A DNA stretch of 64,000 nucleotides from Bacteroidota bacterium (GTDB lineage: Bacteria > Bacteroidota > Bacteroidia > Chitinophagales > BACL12), in assembly GCA_016718035.1 (NCBI GenBank), contig JADKEK010000001.1:434001-498000 (forward strand), written 5' to 3'. Of this stretch, positions 8,558 through 19,331 are shown piece after piece (within the stretch, counting starts at the first letter, position 1; each line of letters starts with the position of its first letter). The translations under genes and the position numbers were made by a program. The notes beneath the pieces are model-generated. The model saw only the letters and a list, made by a program, of their open reading frames with translations, ran no database searches and was not told where the DNA came from.

Positions 8558-11080
8558 TCAGTTTTTAATAAAACTCTTCATCGCTGTTTTCGTACCATTT
8601 GTTGCAACTACCATATAATTTCCAGATGAAAAATTTGTTATCGGAAAACTGAATTGCTCTCCATAAACCTGCTCCATATCAGCAACAATGTTGCCTGTCA
8701 TGTCGTAAATTTTAATAGATGAAGGTAAACCTGTTTGGCTTATTAATAAATCAACAGTAATTAACGTTGATGCTGGATTTGGAAAAATAGTCAATCCACC
8801 ATTTACCAAATTAGTCGTATTAATTCCGGTAGTAACTTGTATGCTGTAGGTATAAATATCTGCTCCACAATCGTTAGTTACAACTAGTGTTACAACATAA
8901 CTGCCATCAGTTGGATAAGTGTGATCAGGATTTTCTATAGTTGAAATAGTGCCATCACCAAAATCCCAAAGCCAGGTTACGGCATCTGTGGCCAGACTGG
9001 TAAATACTGCAATTAATCCTTCGCCGGTTATTACATCGAAGTCAGCAGTTGGTAATGGTGTAATAGATAACATAATGGTATCGCTGTTTGTGCATCCTGC
9101 GGCGCTCATTACATCTACATAATATGTTCCTGATGTGGTAATAAATAAAGTTTGTGTAGTATCACCGGTATTCCATAAATAATCGGCTCCGGTATTTTCT
9201 GCATTTAAATAAGTGCCTACACAAATACCACCATCATCACCCAAATCAATTACCGGGTTTGGATAAATAGTAATTACTGCAGAATCACTAACATAACAAG
9301 ATTCATTTGCATAATAAGTTACTGTATAAGTACCACTGCTTGTTACATCAATTGATTGTTCATCAGAACCGGTATTCCAAACATAAAATGCTGCACCTTC
9401 TCCTGCATCTAAAGTTATTGTTGTACCAACACATGCACTTGAGTCAGCAATACTAACTTCAGGTGCAGCAATAAATGCAATGGTGTCTATGGCTACTGCA
9501 TCACACGGTGTATAATAATATCGCCAGCTTTCAGTTGTAATTGAAAATACATTTTCATTATAGGCTTCATCACCAACATAAGCCACTGTGCCATTTACAT
9601 TTTCTATACCTTGTGTTACAACACCGCCGTCGCTTTCTAAAGCGGTATTTACAATGTCAATAATATTACCATTTTCGTATAAAATGATTTGACCAGAAAT
9701 TGTTGCATCACTTGAATAATGAAATACATTTTTATAATTGACGATAAATTTTCTTTCTGGTGCGATGCCTTGCATTTCATAGGAGATTGAACCACCGGCT
9801 GTTGGATCAAGATCGGACCATGCAAGTGCAATAATATTATCAGGATTACTCATACTTGGTAAATGCTGTACATCATATGATGTTGAACCTGCGCCAAAAC
9901 CGATAAATCCATTAGAAGAAATAAAAATTTCCGAATAAGTGTCATCAAAGTATTCAAAATTGAACCCTATCGGTATTCCTGATTCAAAATCTTCATCACC
10001 CAATGCTATTGTTGTGGGGGAAATAGAAGGGGTTAAAAAATACGGAATTTCGAAAACTGCATAACGGTCGGTAGCAGTATATGCGTATTCAACAATAGTT
10101 GAGCTGCCAACGCCACCGGCAATTGAGGGGTCTAATTCTCCTGTAGAAGCATTTATAATACATTCCCCTGACCACACTCCGCCATACGGAACACCAGCAG
10201 GCAAAACAGTCGTGCCGAAATAACATAGATTTTCCGGGAAACCGGTTGATAAAACGGTGTAATCATTTAATACATAAATGGTGGTAGTGTCATTGCCATT
10301 ATAGGCATCATCCACCCAATTCGTCCATACTTTTACAATATGTAATCCATCTGCTGATAAATCTGCGGTTGCTGAAAAAGTATAAGGTAATGTTTCATCA
10401 ATATGCAGTAATGTGGGAAAAGCTTCAACTATGGGTGTTCCCCCGTCAATTGAAAAAGCTAATTCAAAGTCGGCAGCACTTTCAGTGCCGAAATTTTGAA
10501 CAGCAATAGTTATTGTTTCTGAAGCTGTTAATTCACAATTGTTAGCTAAATCAATGATGCTGCTTACACCTATATCTTTCGATACACCTAAAATATTGAC
10601 AGTATAATCTTCAGCTTCTCCATATGTTTCGGTGCTACATGCGTCAAAATCAATCGAATTATAAGAACAACGAACACGCATACGTGTAGTACCAATAGCA
10701 GCATCTAATGGAACTGTAAAAGGTAATATTGTTTCAAATTCTTCTTCCAGTACAAACGGTTCAAATATCTGCTCATCATCGGCAAATATTTCATCCTGAT
10801 TATAATCAATCCAAATTCTGTAACCTTCAGTATAATCAGGTGTATTGGCGATATGTACATCGTAGGTTATACCCACAAAAATATCCGTAGATAAATCTGT
10901 AAAATCACTATATCCCGAGCCATCTCCCGGACCGTTGTCTAAGTTGCTGATGGTATTTATTTCAACACCATTAATGTAATCATCATCGGTAGTACCAACT
11001 GTGTAATCGGGTACACAATATTGGGCATGGGCTATGGAAAAAGTAAACCCAATAAGGAGGGGTAGGGTAATTAATCGCAA
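8558..11080 (-). CDS. T9SS-secreted protein with GEVED, Ig-like and PKD domains
   Basis: The 840 residues begin with a signal peptide ending SIAHAQ and end with a type A T9SS sorting domain (IFPNPAST, then SGNYMVVATNGTKTAMKSFI). Between them are a GEVED domain (YRIWIDYNQDEIF ... TYGEAEDYTVNI, residues about 80-165), a CARDB-like segment, a beta-rich centre (about 300-520), two repeats of the form WNTGSDEQSIDVTSSGTYTV and WNTGDTTQTLFITTSGTYYV, and a PKD domain with WLWDFGDGTIS. It is expected on the cell surface or outside, probably adhesive or structural; no catalytic module was recognised. The start is TTG, chosen because it leads directly into the signal peptide. Confidence 0.88.
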   Translation of the reverse strand: MRLITLPLLIGFTFSIAHAQYCVPDYTVGTTDDDYINGVEINTISNLDNGPGDGSGYSDFTDLSTDIFVGITYDVHIANTPDYTEGYRIWIDYNQDEIFADDEQIFEPFVLEEEFETILPFTVPLDAAIGTTRMRVRCSYNSIDFDACSTETYGEAEDYTVNILGVSKDIGVSSIIDLANNCELTASETITIAVQNFGTESAADFELAFSIDGGTPIVEAFPTLLHIDETLPYTFSATADLSADGLHIVKVWTNWVDDAYNGNDTTTIYVLNDYTVLSTGFPENLCYFGTTVLPAGVPYGGVWSGECIINASTGELDPSIAGGVGSSTIVEYAYTATDRYAVFEIPYFLTPSISPTTIALGDEDFESGIPIGFNFEYFDDTYSEIFISSNGFIGFGAGSTSYDVQHLPSMSNPDNIIALAWSDLDPTAGGSISYEMQGIAPERKFIVNYKNVFHYSSDATISGQIILYENGNIIDIVNTALESDGGVVTQGIENVNGTVAYVGDEAYNENVFSITTESWRYYYTPCDAVAIDTIAFIAAPEVSIADSSACVGTTITLDAGEGAAFYVWNTGSDEQSIDVTSSGTYTVTYYANESCYVSDSAVITIYPNPVIDLGDDGGICVGTYLNAENTGADYLWNTGDTTQTLFITTSGTYYVDVMSAAGCTNSDTIMLSITPLPTADFDVITGEGLIAVFTSLATDAVTWLWDFGDGTISTIENPDHTYPTDGSYVVTLVVTNDCGADIYTYSIQVTTGINTTNLVNGGLTIFPNPASTLITVDLLISQTGLPSSIKIYDMTGNIVADMEQVYGEQFSFPITNFSSGNYMVVATNGTKTAMKSFIKN

Positions 11081-11101
11081 AGGAAAAAATTTAAAACAGC
11101 T

Positions 11102-11485
11102 TTATTTATTTTGAGTATTCAAATACATGAGCATCTTAGGAGCACGGGCACTTAAATATTCATTCCATTTGATTAAATCCCATTTTTCATCTGCTACTTC
11201 TTCCTTTGGATGTAGTGAAAGCGTAATTTGTTTTGTTGTAAAATTTCCAGATAAAGTCATATGGTTTTCACTAAAACTTTGACAAAATCGACTTAATACA
11301 TCTTCATTGCTAAAAGGAATAGCGGAGATATCTATCATGTAAGTGTCTGATTGCGGCACATTGGTTGGAAGTGTGATAACCATTTTTTCGTTAATGGTCG
11401 CAATGGTTGCTTTATCTGGTCCAACAGCCTTTACTGCCAAGGTGCTTACGAATAAAAAGAGGAGTGAAGTAGCTAATTTTTTCAT
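11102..11485 (-). CDS. Small secreted hypothetical protein
   Basis: Starting at the ATG at 11485 gives 127 residues with a clean signal peptide (MKKLATSLLFLFVSTLAVKA) and a mature part of about 105 residues. An upstream GTG at 11593 would add 36 residues before the signal peptide and is unlikely. The mature protein contains IPFSNEDVLSRFCQSFSENH and TKQITLSLHPKEEVADEKWDLIKWNEYL; I do not recognise a family. It is probably periplasmic and monocistronic, upstream of the 840-residue T9SS gene on the same strand with 21 bases between them, so co-transcription is possible. Confidence 0.65.
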   Translation of the reverse strand: MKKLATSLLFLFVSTLAVKAVGPDKATIATINEKMVITLPTNVPQSDTYMIDISAIPFSNEDVLSRFCQSFSENHMTLSGNFTTKQITLSLHPKEEVADEKWDLIKWNEYLSARAPKMLMYLNTQNK

Positions 11486-11562
11486 TTGTAATCGTTTATT
11501 TGTGATAAAGATAGAAAAATCTGTCAGTAAAAAGGATACAAAAAACCTGATTTCGTGACAAT

Positions 11563-12000
11563 TCACATATGGTAAGCCTTCAGACTGGACCACAAGGTAG
11601 TGGTTGGAATAAAGATGCCAGACCCTTCGGCGAGCAACTCACCAGATTCATTAAACAAACGGCTTGATGATTTGAAGTATTTTCCTGAAGGTTCGGCCAA
11701 TACTCCCTTTGCTGTTATTACACCAGAATATACGGGTTTTATAAATTTAATGGAATACATACCTGTCACAAGAAACGACGTGGTATGTATGGAAGCGGCT
11801 GCAAAATAAGCAGCATCATCCAGCAGTTTGAAATAAGCGGCACCATGTAATGCATTCCCACCATGAAAATGTCCTGATTCTACAGGCCATGTGATACAGG
11901 CTTCATTGGCTGAAATTTGTATGCTTATCCCTGGGTACATCTGTTGAATATTTGCACCTAAAAATAAATTTTCCAGCTTTTTCCAATGGGACTTATCCAT
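11563..12000 (-). CDS. PaaI-type hotdog-fold thioesterase
   Basis: The 145-residue protein has the hotdog signature FHGGNALHGAAYFKLLDDAA in the central helix region, corresponding to the HGG...DxA pattern of PaaI/YbgC-like acyl-CoA thioesterases, and later strands YSIKFIKPVYSGVITAKG and SRLFNESGELLAEGSGIF. Such enzymes cleave acyl- or aryl-CoA thioesters in the cytosol; the substrate cannot be read. It follows the FG-GAP genes on the same strand by 2 bases, a spacing that suggests a shared transcript although no functional link is obvious. Confidence 0.85.
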   Translation of the reverse strand: MDKSHWKKLENLFLGANIQQMYPGISIQISANEACITWPVESGHFHGGNALHGAAYFKLLDDAAYFAAASIHTTSFLVTGMYSIKFIKPVYSGVITAKGVLAEPSGKYFKSSSRLFNESGELLAEGSGIFIPTTTLWSSLKAYHM

Positions 12001-12002
12001 TA

Positions 12003-14166
12003 TTATAATTTGATAAAAGTTCCGGTAACCAGTGTTTGATTTGTAGTAACTGTCACAAAATACATCCCCGGTAAAAATGTTACCGGTAATGATATACTGA
12101 TATGCCTATCGTTATTTTTTAATTGCAACACTTTTTCCCCTGCTATATTGTAAATCGAAACAATACTGTTTGCTCCTGAAAAATTATTTAACGTGATATG
12201 TATTTGATCTCTGGTAGGGTTTGGTATAAGCAATAAAGAGGGGATTTCGGGAGATGCAATTGGTGTAAATTTATCTTTTTCAAAAATTTGAAAACCTCCT
12301 CTGAGATTTCCTGTAATAAATTCCATATTGCCATCATTATTAATGTCAGCACCATTTAATGCTAAGTAATTACCTGCATCATATTGGTAATAATTATCGG
12401 TTGTTTCAAAAAATTCTCCCAGTAAGGCGTCTTCAATTTCATTGTATTGATGAACATAACCGCTTTGTGAACCACATAACAAATACAATGAATCATTTTC
12501 ATTGCGATACATAAATGGCGTGCTATAACCGGTAACTGCCAATTCAGCTCGCACATCCACACCTCCCCAGAGTTCGCTTTCTAATGTAAAAATTGGTTCA
12601 GAATCAGTTCCGGTATTATGGTAATAATTTAAATTGCCATTGGCTTCTCCTACTATCAAATCTAATTTTCCATCTTGCTCAATATCGATCAAACAAGGTG
12701 TTGCATTGCTGCCAACATCAATAGATTGATAAAATACTTGCGGAGTTGCCATAACTGCATTGCCAATACCTCCGGAAAGATTTTCAAGGAAAATAATATT
12801 GCCATCAAAATTGCCTACCAGCAAATCATCATCGCCATCATTATCAATATCACCGCTTGCCGGAGCTAAATGCGATTGTGCATAGGAATTTAGTCCACCA
12901 AAATCTTTACTCACCAACTCGAATTTTGGTGATGTGGTTGTACCAGTATTTTTATAGAGCCACAATCCGTATTTAAAAGTTGCAGATTTGCCAAATGTTG
13001 TGCTTGCGCCGGCAACAATATCGGGTAAATTGTCATTGTTATAATTAAAAAAAATAGGTTTTGAATAACTGCCTATATCAATAATATCACTGATTAAAAA
13101 AGTATCTGTTTGAAACTGTAAATCAAATGTGTCGTTCGTATTAAAGTTTTCGTATAACCAAATATGTTCGGTATTTAATCCAAGTTGGTGGTCATTAGTA
13201 GTTACAATTAAATCTCCATCACTATCATTGTCGTAGTCTACAAAAAATCCGGCAGGAAACACAGTCATATTATATTCCTTCCCATTTGATTGCCATAAAC
13301 TATCTTTTCATCCATTTCTGCAGAACTAGCCGAGCCACCGTTTCGATAATACACAAGTTGTTGCATGAATTATCACCCAAAATAGCATCTACATCTCCGT
13401 CACCATCCTGATCGTAAGTTACAATTGTTGAACCTATATGTGCCCGTTCACCTTCATTTTCATCTTCAACAGCATCACCACCCTTACACGCTACGTGTAA
13501 ATCGCCACCATAGCAGGTAAAACCTTCATATAAACTGCCCCAGCATAATTCATTGAGTTCAAATAACAAACTGTCACATCCAAATCCCGATTCAACTGAT
13601 ATGTTTTCATAAAACCGAATAGTTGAATTGGAAACTGAAAATGATAATATATCGATATCTCCATCACTGTCAATATCGTCAATGGCGGGTATATCGGTTC
13701 TGCTGGTATATAATGCTGTTGTTCCCGTAAAATCGGCATATTCCAGCATCGATTTTTCCAGGGTGAAATAAATTTCACCCGCTACTTCAATTCCTTTATA
13801 TACGCGTGTTGATCCAATGTAATAGGTGAAAATATCCATGATACCATCACAATTAAAATCACGTAATAACACCCAGTCTTCCAAAGCCGGAAAATTATTG
13901 GCGTATTCAGGATGATAAGTAAAATTACCCGTTTCATCTTTTATTAAAATTATTGGCAACCAGGTTCCTCTGTCGAAAATAAATAAGTCGTTTATGCCAT
14001 CAAAATTTACATCTACATCTGAAAACTGCGGTGCTGTTAGTCCGCCAATAAATGGTAAATCCAACGTGCTACCATATTGTGCTGCAGTAATGGTCGTATT
14101 CGGAATATATTGTGCATTTGCATTCAACCAGTAAATAACAGAAAACAATACTAACACCTTTTTCAT
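12003..14166 (-). pseudogene. FG-GAP repeat T9SS protein interrupted by two frameshifts
   Basis: Two reading frames (12003-13268 and 13300-14166) form one gene, shown by alignment to the intact neighbour at 14170-16353. The N-terminal part has a signal peptide (KVLVLFSVIYWLNANAQ) and Ca2+-loop motifs such as DVNFDGIND, DFNCDGIMD, DIDSDGDID and DQDGDGDVD. It leaves frame near 13357-13362, where one C is missing (NNLVYYRNGG follows in a second frame), and again at 13304-13309, where one A is missing (EKDSLWQSNG follows in the third). Adding the two bases gives 721 residues against 727 in the paralogue. The C-terminus has a T9SS sorting domain (LLLIPNPTRDQIHI ... GMYFVTVTTNQTLVTGTFIKL). Confidence 0.85.
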
Positions 14167-14169
14167 AGC

Positions 14170-16353
14170 TCAATGTTTAATAAAGGTTTTAACCTGATTA
14201 TTACCAGCATTATCATAAATGGTAACTATATAAAACCCGGAAGGTAATTCCGACAAGCAAATTTGATAGTTGTCGGTTAAACCAAAACTATTTGTTTGCC
14301 AAAGTTTACCATCAAGACTAAACACTGTTATTTTATTAAATAACCAATTGTCTAATGCAGTGATATTTAAATTTGAAGTTACCGGATTTGGAGAAAGTTG
14401 AACCTGATTATTTACGACTGGCGTATTAAATACAGGAGTGGAAAGTGTATTGCGATAAAATGTAATTCCACCACGTAAATTTCCTGTAACAAAATCAGGA
14501 TAACTATCGTTATCAATATCAGCAATGCACAGGGAACTATAGTTGCCATCATCAAGACCACTGAAATTGGTTGTTACTTCAGTAAACGCTCCCGTTAAAT
14601 CGGGAGTTGGTGTATATAAATAAAAAGTACCATCTTCACAACCGACATATAATTGTTTATCACCTTCTTCAGTTATGAATAAAAATGGTGCTGATGAACC
14701 GAACACTTGTAAAGGTGCACGAACATCTACATTCCCCCAAAATTCGCTTTGAAGTGTAAATATCGGAGCGGCTGCTGTTCCGGTATTTTGTAAATAATTT
14801 AAATTACCATTTTGCTCACCTAAAATTAAATCGAGTAAATCATCATCATTAACATCAATTAATTGTGGAGTGGAAAATTTACCATAATCTATTCCCTGAT
14901 AATTGGGTGTTTGTAAAACAAATGAGGATGGTCCGTCGGGCGGACCAATGTTTTTAAAAAAATGTAATGCACCTTCTTCCTCGCCTAATAATAAATCCTC
15001 ATCACCATCACCGTCTAAATCGCCAAATGTAGGAGCAAGCCAATTAAAATCAAATGCAGAAATACCGCCAAAATCTCTGGTAATCAGTGTATATTCTGGT
15101 TGTGTTGATGTTCCTGTATTTTTATATAGCGCTAACATGCCATTGTAATCACCTGAATCGAAATACCCATTGTTGCCAATAACAATATCTAATAAGCCGT
15201 CATAATTGTAATCAAAAAAAACAGGATATGCTCCGCTACCAAAATCCACCATTTCACTTATGAATAATGAATCCTGCTGATAATCAAAAACATATTTTTC
15301 GTCTTCAGCAACATTTTTGTAATACCAAACATTTTTAATATTTGCACTTTGATTAATATTGTTTGGGGATACTAACATATCTTTTTTGCCATCATTGTCT
15401 ACATCAATAAGAAATGGTGCAGGAAAAATTGGAATATCGTATGGCTTGTCGTATTCTGGATATGTGGTATCCTGTTCAGTTATGGTAGCGAAAGTATTAT
15501 CACCACCATTAATTAATCGGTTTAAATTATTAAAGGCTAAATCGCCAAGCACAATGTCCATATCATTATCGGCATCCTCATCAAAAATCATAAATGAGGA
15601 ACCTGCGTGCACATTTGAATTAGTGGACGTAACACCTTTGCAATCATTATTTAAGTCAACGGAATAGGTAAGGCCGCTTTCGTAAAAACTACCCCAGCAT
15701 GAATTAACGTGGTCAAGGGCCCAGCTGCCACAAGGTAACCCATCTTCAATTTGCCTGTTTTCGTAATAATCAACTATACCGCCTGCCATATTAAATGTAA
15801 GTACATCAATATCACCATCAAAATTGATATCTGCAAAACCGGGAACATCGATTACACCTACAGATAAAAAAAATGTAAATCCGGCTTCTTTGAAATCCAT
15901 TTTTGCAATATCTTCAGTAAAATAGATATTGCTGCCATCGTAATTTGCTAAATATGTTTTAATGCCATTTTCAAATCCGGTGATGATGTCTGCTAAACCA
16001 TCACAATTGTAATCCAATAAAACACTCCAATCATACATTTTTGGAAAAATATTTTCATAACCCTGCCAATAAGTATAATTTACTTCTCCACTGTTACCAT
16101 TGTTGAGCAAAATCATAGGTTTATTCCCTGAACGGTCAAACATAAAAATGTCTTGTTTTCCATCCTGATTAACATCGATAGTTGAAAATTGAGGATTATT
16201 TAAACCTCCCGCAGTTGGATATTTTAAGGAGCGACCATTTTCTGTAAATGGAATATTGTAATTATAAATATATTGTTGTCCGTTTACCTGTAAACCGGCG
16301 AGTAATAACCAACAAAAACTAACTAAGGAGAATTTACTTAACATATGCCACAT
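14170..16353 (-). CDS. FG-GAP / VCBS repeat T9SS-secreted protein
   Basis: The 727 residues start with a signal peptide (VSFCWLLLAGLQVNGQ) and end in a T9SS type A sorting domain (QLSPNPVTSNLNI ... GFYIVTIYDNAGNNQVKTFI). In between are at least nine calcium-loop motifs of the FG-GAP/VCBS kind, including DVNQDGKQD, DYNCDGLAD, DINFDGDID, DVDNDGKKD, DYNYDGLLD, DLDGDGDED and DIDNDSYPD, which form blades of an integrin-like beta-propeller. The role is probably extracellular binding or adhesion. It lies 3 bases upstream of its interrupted paralogue on the same strand, a clear tandem duplication. Either of two ATGs (16353 or 16344) could start it. Confidence 0.9.
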   Translation of the reverse strand: MWHMLSKFSLVSFCWLLLAGLQVNGQQYIYNYNIPFTENGRSLKYPTAGGLNNPQFSTIDVNQDGKQDIFMFDRSGNKPMILLNNGNSGEVNYTYWQGYENIFPKMYDWSVLLDYNCDGLADIITGFENGIKTYLANYDGSNIYFTEDIAKMDFKEAGFTFFLSVGVIDVPGFADINFDGDIDVLTFNMAGGIVDYYENRQIEDGLPCGSWALDHVNSCWGSFYESGLTYSVDLNNDCKGVTSTNSNVHAGSSFMIFDEDADNDMDIVLGDLAFNNLNRLINGGDNTFATITEQDTTYPEYDKPYDIPIFPAPFLIDVDNDGKKDMLVSPNNINQSANIKNVWYYKNVAEDEKYVFDYQQDSLFISEMVDFGSGAYPVFFDYNYDGLLDIVIGNNGYFDSGDYNGMLALYKNTGTSTQPEYTLITRDFGGISAFDFNWLAPTFGDLDGDGDEDLLLGEEEGALHFFKNIGPPDGPSSFVLQTPNYQGIDYGKFSTPQLIDVNDDDLLDLILGEQNGNLNYLQNTGTAAAPIFTLQSEFWGNVDVRAPLQVFGSSAPFLFITEEGDKQLYVGCEDGTFYLYTPTPDLTGAFTEVTTNFSGLDDGNYSSLCIADIDNDSYPDFVTGNLRGGITFYRNTLSTPVFNTPVVNNQVQLSPNPVTSNLNITALDNWLFNKITVFSLDGKLWQTNSFGLTDNYQICLSELPSGFYIVTIYDNAGNNQVKTFIKH

Positions 16354-16439
16354 AATTCATCCTAAAGATACAAACGAAAATGGTTACAACGGGTGAAAAC
16401 AGGTAAACTGACTAAAAAATGAAGGGGCGTTTTTGAAAT

Positions 16440-16457
16440 TGGCACGGTATTGTATTT
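16440..16457 (+). promoter_or_regulatory. Possible sigma-54-like promoter before the 50-codon ORF
   Basis: TGGCACG at 16440-16446 matches the -24 element of sigma-54 promoters. The expected -12 TTGC(A/T) is only approximated (TTGTA at 16450-16454, with spacing one base short). It lies 56 bases upstream of the small ORF at 16513. The match is suggestive, not firm. Confidence 0.3.
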
Positions 16458-16512
16458 ATGGAATATCAATTAATGCAACATCTAATTATTAAACAATTTA
16501 AAAACGCGAGCT

Positions 16513-16665
16513 ATGAAAGCGAAAAATGTGCAACGTATTGTATGCGCAGAGGGCTCGCAAAATGTAGGGCCCGGACGCATCGCAAGTAAACCTTTACCTG
16601 ACCAAATAGGCAGACAGAGGGAAGTTATTACGATTCAAAAACCTGCTCCGGCAGTCCGAAATTAA
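16513..16665 (+). CDS. Small 50-residue hypothetical protein
   Basis: An ATG at 16513 opens a 50-codon frame ending TAA at 16663-16665. The product begins MKAKNVQRIVCAEGSQNVGP and ends QKPAPAVRN; it is basic, hydrophilic and without a signal peptide or membrane segment. Support comes from its higher GC content compared with the surrounding spacer, its position alone in a 326-base gap on the opposite strand to both neighbours, and a sigma-54-like sequence 56 bases upstream. I do not recognise it. A chance frame remains possible. Confidence 0.45.
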   Translation: MKAKNVQRIVCAEGSQNVGPGRIASKPLPDQIGRQREVITIQKPAPAVRN

Positions 16666-16679
16666 TTCAAAAAAAAGAT

Positions 16680-19331
16680 TTAGAAAGGATAACCAATCGC
16701 AAGATTGATAGCCACTTTTTTGGCGGGAATGTCAAAACCTATTCCATTGTAATAGTCATAAATTTCCTGTCGGTAAGGGCCATCTAATGCTGGATCATAT
16801 AAAGGGTAGGCAGCATCAACGCGTAATACAAAGTATCCGAAATCGAGGCGCAAGCCAAGTCCGGGTCCAACTGCCATCAATTTATAAAAATCGTTGATTT
16901 TAAATTGCGCATGGGGCCTGAAGGGGTCGTTTTTTAAGGTAAAGGTATTTCCGATATCACAAAAAACGGCTCCTTCTAAAATGGATATGATGTCGAAGCG
17001 ATACTCAAAATTTAACTCCAATTTTAAATCTGCCACTTGGTCAATTCTTATATAATCTGTAGTGTCGTAATTCACATAACCACCAGGGCCAATTTTCCGC
17101 ACTGTAAATGCTCTCACGCTGTAAGCACCACCTGTAAAAAATTGTTTTACATATGGAATAACCTCAGTGTAAAATGTGTTCGTGCTGTCTTTCACCCACC
17201 AATACGGTGTAGCAATACCAAATGATGCACGGGAAACAATGCGGTTCGATTTATTGATATTAATATAAGAACGATAATCGGCATCTAACCGAATAAAATC
17301 TGAAAATGGTGCATTTACTTCTGCTGAAGCTCTTATATAATGGTCAAATACATGAAACCCTGTAGGTTGTGTATTCGAAATAAATGTATATCCCAAACCC
17401 ATGATTACCTGTTCCTCAAAACTTTGTTTTAACAAAGGGTTCTGATTAAGTTCTTCTAAAAATGCATCTGAAATTTTCGGCACACGCACAATGTTAACCG
17501 TAGGAATAGGCATTTTTAAAATGTGCTGTTTTTGCGCTTTGTTCTTTTTGGTTGTTTCAAATACCGAAACAGCATATTCAAATGAAGTATTGTATAACGT
17601 AAAATCGTTAATTTGATTTACGTAATTGAAATTCAATTTTAAATCAGTTTTAGGGAAATATCGTTTAGGTACATCAACCGGTGCAGGCCACATAAACCGC
17701 GGCAACGATAATGATAAACCTGTATTTAATTCGGAAGTGCTGATAAAGGTTTGTTCACCACCCAATTGTGTTTCAATACCACCTTTAATATTAAATTTTA
17801 ATTGGTCGAGGCTGTGAAATAAATTCTTTTGGGTATAACTTAAATTAATCGAATTGCCTAGTAAATAATCGGATGTAGTGCTGGCATTAATCTCGTATAA
17901 AACACTTTTAAACTCTAAAGGGTCAAGGCGTATTATTAAATTAATAAACTGAAGGTATGACGTAGAATCCCACATCTCCTCTGCCTGTACAGTTACATAC
18001 TTAAACATGCCCAGCGTAGAGAAAGAGGCTACTGTTTTTTGAATAAGTGAGTCGGAATAAGCTGATTCAGGATTAATAAATATATTATTAGCTATTGATT
18101 TTGCTCAATAATTGTCTGGTGAGTTTATTAAGTAATAATCCGAACGAAGTTTTTTAAGTTTTACTCGTTTTAATTTCCCACTATTGGTTACGGTAAATTG
18201 CTTGAAAGAAGATGAATCGTTTTGTATAAAATACTTCAATAATGCATTTTTATTTATTTGATCTCCATGGTATTGAGTTATCATGGACTTTCCCGCAAGT
18301 GTGGTGTCGGTCCTGATATATTTTTGAAGTGTTTTTTGTTTACTTACGCGCTTTACATTGGTGCTGTCTGTAAAGTGTTTGGCAAATGAGGGTATCTCCA
18401 ACAGGTTGTAGTCAATTGATGCATTCGGATATACATAAATGTTCTTTACTTCAAATGGGTGATGCACTGTGTCACGGACAGGATTGCTTATACGGACATA
18501 AATATCAAGTGAGTCAGTTCCGGATGCTGTATCTACCTCAAAATAAATATATTCTTTTTGGAAACGATAATAGCCGGCATTTCGCAAATTATCACTTAAC
18601 CTGTTTCGTTCTGCTTTTAATAAATCAACATCAATAGGTTTGCCTGTTTCCAACTGACTTTTTGTAGGGATGGCATTTATTTTAAAAAGTAACCCTTTGT
18701 CGGCTATTTCATAATATACCTTTTTCATTCGGTACAATGTGCCTGGTTCTACATGATAAGTAACTTTACCGGTTTGTTTAATTTGGTCATAATTAATGGA
18801 TGATGATTCTGTAGCATTAAAATAACCTCTATTGTAAAGGTAGTTTCCGATACGCAGCTCCGTTTCTGCAATTCGAATTGAATCAATAAACTGAGGTTGT
18901 TCTCCGGCTTTATTGGTCAACCAGTTCCTAAATCGTGATTCCGGATTGGATAACGGTTTGATTTTTTTTAATAAAGTGTCATAATCAAAAACAAACATAA
19001 ATCGGGTATCATAAACCTCCTGATACTTAATGTAATGATCAATAGCCGTATCACCTAACATATACAGCCATGTTTTTAAGGGAAACACACCCAATAACTT
19101 TTCATTCGCCTCCAACTTGCTTAAATCCACTAACTCTGCTGCAAGGTCGGCAGAGTCAACATCTTTAGGTAAAGGGCCGGTAAAATTGACATCACTCGAT
19201 TTGTAGGTATATTCATTATCTTGAAGATATTTAGTAGCATTACACCCTGAAACAATTGGTGTAATAACCGCTAAAACAGCAATTATCTGAAGTATTGATT
19301 TGATATGTTGACTAAAGCCGAAATTAAACAT
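16680..19331 (-). pseudogene. TamL-like Omp85 outer-membrane lipoprotein, interrupted by an in-frame TGA
   Basis: The N-terminal half (19331-18105) has a lipobox ending VSGC and CNATKYLQDNEYTYKSS, the hallmark of the Bacteroidota TamL branch of BamA/TamA proteins, followed by POTRA-like repeats (RIGNYLYNRGYFNAT; LSDNLRNAGYYRFQKE). A TGA at 18105-18107 stops it at codon 409. The same frame continues without another stop through AKSIANNIFINPESAYSD and STLGMFKYVTV into the 16-strand barrel (18008-16680), which ends GFDIPAKKVAINLAIGYPF. Total length about 883 codons. As the two halves are in one frame, a single substitution explains the break. Its start overlaps the divergent trmH gene by 27 bases. 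Omp85 proteins of this class insert or assemble outer-membrane proteins, so loss would be notable. Confidence 0.8.

Noticed and set aside
11485..11593. Longer N-terminus for the small secreted protein, from GTG at 11593
   Set aside because: It would put 36 residues before a clear signal peptide and overlap the thioesterase gene.
18105..18107. Selenocysteine or reassigned TGA
   Set aside because: TGA ends several other genes here (for example at 7622-7624 and 26015-26017), no SECIS-like stem is seen after it, and TamL-like proteins have no known selenoprotein form.
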